Positions 61,590 through 64,000 of a DNA stretch of 64,000 nt are shown here, one piece after another. The translations under genes and the position numbers were made by a program. Origin of the DNA: Embleya sp045207785 (GTDB lineage: Bacteria > Actinomycetota > Actinomycetes > Streptomycetales > Streptomycetaceae); NCBI RefSeq assembly GCF_045207785.1, contig NZ_CP108776.1:7192001-7256000 (forward strand), given 5' to 3'. The notes under the pieces are model-generated. The model had not been told where the DNA came from and ran no database searches. It saw nothing but the letters and a program-made list of their open reading frames with translations. The stretch's first letter is position 1. Each line of letters begins with the position of its first letter.

Positions 61590-62455
61590 TCACACGGGCG
61601 TGGGCCCGGACTTCTTCGACCAGGCGTCCGTGCGAGGACCTTTGCGCGCGAGGCGCCTGGTCATCAAGGTGATGAGTGACCAGTTCAGGTGGGCTTCGCT
61701 GTGTTGCGGGAGGCGTTCGTAGTCGCGGACGTTGCGGCGGGCGTTCATGACCCAGCCCAGGGTGCGCTCGACCCGCCAGGTCGGGGCAGGACGACGAACT
61801 CGATCGCGTCCTTGAGTCGGGAGACGGTCTTGAGGGTCATCCGGAGGAAGTCGTCGGCCCAGGTGACGAGTTGGCCGGAGTAGGACGAGTCGCCCAAGAC
61901 CTGGGTGATCTGCGGTTGGGCCGGTCGGATGTGCCAGAGCATCCGGCGGACGGCATCGCGATCGGTCATGTCGGCGGCGGTGACCATGAGCATGACGGGC
62001 AGGCCCTTGGTGTCGACGGCGAAGTGTCTCTTGCGCCCGTTGATTTTCTTCCCGGCGTCGTAGCCGCGGCCGGCCCTGCCCACGGTCTCGGCCGCCTTGA
62101 CCGACTGCGAGTCGACGATCAGCGTGACCGGATGGGGGCATCGTCCCAGGCCGGTGCGGATCCGGCGCCGCAACTGGTTTCGGATCCACGTCACCACTCC
62201 GGCCCGATTCCAGCGTGCGAAGAACCCGAACACGGTTTCCCAGGGCGGAAAGTCGGCCGGCAACGCGCGCCATTTCGCCCCGTTGTCGACGATGTAGCGG
62301 ATCGCGTCGACGATCTCGCGTCGAGGGTGTTTCTCGGGGCGCCCGCCCCTCTTCGTGCGCCAGGCCGGAACGGGCAACAACGGCTCCAACAGCGCCCATT
62401 CGGCGACGCTGGTGTCCGAGGGGTATCGGCGGCGCCGATGTGGGGCGATGGGCAT
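61590..62455 (-). mobile_element. IS5-family transposase, frameshifted
   Basis: From ATG 62455 one frame encodes the N-terminal HTH and start of the DDE domain (DTSVAEWALLEPLLPVPAWR, AKWRALPADFPPWETVFGFF, LIVDSQSVKAAETVGR, QVLGDSSYSGQLV). The Glu part continues in another frame (TWRVERTLGWVMNARRNVRD, YERLPQHSEAHLNW) to the stop at 61590. The shift is near 61790, just before VERTLGW. It could be programmed, as in some IS5 elements, but the position close to the end suggests damage. No terminal inverted repeats were resolved by eye. Confidence 0.75.
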
Positions 62456-62767
62456 CGCGGCCGCGGTCGTGGCGGGGGAGGCTGACGCCGGTGAGTGCGA
62501 AGGCCCGCGCAAAGTGGCCTTCAGCGTGCAGCCTTGGAGCAATCTCAGTAAAGTACGGCTCCGATCGAACGATGACGTGGTGAGCGCCCGCGCTCAGCGG
62601 TTGGCCTCATCCAGGGAAGAGCCACCGGACAAGGAAGTACGCCGGGCACCCACCGCAACAGGGCCCCACGTTTCGACCGATGGCCATTGGCCGTCCCGGA
62701 CGGTTGCCCCGTCGCCACCCACGTGCCCGTCGGACGACGGCGCGTTGTCACAAATCAGGGAAGTCTC

Positions 62768-63490
62768 TTGAACGACCACTCCGCACCCGCTCCCCAACGT
62801 CGATGCGGGCCATGGGCCACGGCGTTCGGCTCGTCGACGGCACTGGTCGAGGCGGAGGAAGCCCTGCGCCGGGAGGCCGTCGAACGGCGCGATCTCGCTC
62901 CGATAGTGCGCTTTGCGTCCGTCTACGGCTCGGGCCCGGACGCGGCCACGCACGCCAGAGGGTTCGGAATCGACCCCGAAAACCCCTACGCCGCCGATGG
63001 TTCGGCCAACTACATCGACGCGAACTTCACCGACGGCGGTTTGGTCTACGGCATCTACCGTCCCGTGCAGGGGCTCGCGGCCGAGGGCACCGGGCCCGGA
63101 AACGGGCAAGAACTCGCCAACACGACCCTGTACCCGTACCCGTTCGTCAGGGTGGATCCGACCACGGTCCCGCTGTCCGAGTTGGGACTCGACATCACAG
63201 GTATCGACCGCCGCTTCGTCCACTTCTGCGCAGGCCCTCTCGGTGTCGAAGCCGCGGATGACATCGCCATACTGCGGCAGACATTCCCCACGGCGTGGCC
63301 CGACTACCGAAACGTCATCGACACCGGCCTCCGGCACGTCTTCCGTGAACGTCCGCTCTCGGTCCGGCAGTGGTACGACCTGACGTACATCCCGTTCGAC
63401 ACCGACGATCAACTCGCCCTCTACATAGCCCAGGTGTCCACGTACCTGTTCGGTGACAACGATCGCATCCCTGTTGCCCCGGGCCGTTGA
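62768..63490 (+). CDS. Hypothetical protein next to the IS
   Basis: About 240 residues, from TTG 62768 or an alternative start nearby; the IS may have removed its original promoter. The protein is well structured (EALRREAVERRDLAPIVRFA, ANYIDANFTDGGLVYGIYRP, VPLSELGLDITGIDRRFVHF, CAGPLGVEAADDIAI, LSVRQWYDLTYIPFDTDDQL). No known domain is recognised. Cytosolic. Confidence 0.55.
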   Translation: MNDHSAPAPQRRCGPWATAFGSSTALVEAEEALRREAVERRDLAPIVRFASVYGSGPDAATHARGFGIDPENPYAADGSANYIDANFTDGGLVYGIYRPVQGLAAEGTGPGNGQELANTTLYPYPFVRVDPTTVPLSELGLDITGIDRRFVHFCAGPLGVEAADDIAILRQTFPTAWPDYRNVIDTGLRHVFRERPLSVRQWYDLTYIPFDTDDQLALYIAQVSTYLFGDNDRIPVAPGR

Positions 63491-64000
63491 CGACGACGTT
63501 GACGACGACCCGCACGCCCGGCCGGGACCGGCCCGCCACCGCGTCGACGGCGGACGTCCGGTTCGACAAAATCCAGGCCCTCGCCACGACAATGGGCCTG
63601 TCGCCGTTGCCCCGCCCCGAGGTCAGAAAGCGAACCCGATCCTCCGATCGACGGTCGGATGGACGTCGGACGCGCCGGAGTTGCGGTTGCCGGTGAACCT
63701 GTCGGGGGCGGAGCCGTTGCCGGATCCGTCCCGATCGGGGCCCGGTGCCGTTCGCGTTCCGGTTCCTGGTCCCGGTCACCGGTACCGGCGGCATCCTGCC
63801 CGAGGACGTCGGCTACGACGAGGACGCGCAGACCGGGGTGTACGAGAATCTCCCGCCCGGCGTGTACATGACGAAGAACCCGCCCAAGGCGTACGGCCCC
63901 ACCCAACCCTCCGGCCGGATGGACGCCCCGGACGACCCCGGCACCAGTGACGACCGAACCAAACACCCTGCCCCGGGCCACACGCACCGCTGCGCCGCGA
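63487..64000 (+). pseudogene. Broken gene at the window edge, unknown
   Basis: Three frames contain protein-like stretches: ADVRFDKIQALATTMGLS; then RSTVGWTSDAPELRLPVNLS; then FLVPVTGTGGILPEDVGYDE with TGVYENLPPGVYMTKNPPKA. They may belong to one frameshifted protein that continues beyond the window. The frame changes and low-complexity links make this tentative. Confidence 0.3.

Noticed and set aside
61590..62600. Terminal inverted repeats of the IS
   Set aside because: I compared both outer flanks by eye and found no convincing pair; ends of the element remain open.
1..64000. CRISPR array
   Set aside because: The repeats seen (11589, 28673, 42838, 60919) are short tandem repeats with no regular spacers; no cas gene.
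1..64000. Polyketide, NRPS, terpene or RiPP gene cluster
   Set aside because: None of the core enzymes is present; the oxidoreductases and exporters here are isolated genes.

Overview
The base composition (about 70% G+C), GTG/ATG starts, many 4-bp stop/start overlaps, and a popR/clpP3-clpP4-type locus point to a Streptomyces or close relative (Streptomycetaceae). The mixture of intact housekeeping-like genes with frameshifted genes, truncated genes, recombinase fragments and a damaged IS suggests an accessory region, for example a chromosome arm. This is an inference from content; no telomere, replication origin, rRNA or tRNA was seen.

Layout. 1-2.3 kb: end of a sugar-type ABC importer (permease and double ATPase). 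2.5-9 kb: a GGCT-like protein, a GAF/SpoIIE/HATPase phosphatase and small unknown genes, plus a frameshifted DUF1963-like gene. 9.2-12.4 kb: TetR with divergent SDR and NmrA-like oxidoreductases, then a DHFR-like protein. 12.6-18.3 kb: a membrane metallopeptidase, an HxlR/quinone-reductase pair, a membrane PP2C phosphatase, another TetR and a truncated hydrolase. 18.4-24.6 kb: a GntR-controlled catabolic cluster (RidA, FAH hydrolase, TauE transporter, MFS, polysaccharide deacetylase/allantoinase-like enzyme) with matching operator candidates before the regulator and before the first gene. 24.9-30.3 kb: a DinB-like protein, a sigma factor with a membrane partner and a secreted propeller protein, and a TerD/VWA protein.

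30.9-35.2 kb is the most striking locus: three genes joined by 4-bp overlaps encode a membrane-anchored TPR protein, a CHAT (caspase-like) protease with a visible His/Cys dyad, and an alpha/beta serine hydrolase. The architecture resembles sensor/protease/effector conflict systems. Next to it (35.4-37.2 kb) lies popR with a two-gene clpP operon. One ClpP has Ala in place of the catalytic Ser, PopR ends in an ssrA-like tail, and three near-identical 15-bp palindromes sit upstream of popR and clpP.

37-47 kb: XRE/MFS divergent pair, a second sigma factor with membrane partner, and three translationally coupled polytopic membrane genes including a GtrA protein. 47.9-51.1 kb: a sigma-like protein with two sigma-2-like segments, coupled to an unknown protein and a STAS protein; then a 52-residue membrane peptide and an HTH/Clp-N pair behind a nested palindromic, apparently leaderless promoter. 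51.3-64 kb: a serine hydrolase, LysR/SDR divergent pair and Ank/HEAT protein among many remnants: multicopper oxidase, resolvases, Ser/Thr kinase, NB-ARC/TPR regulator, a small coiled protein and an IS5-type transposase.
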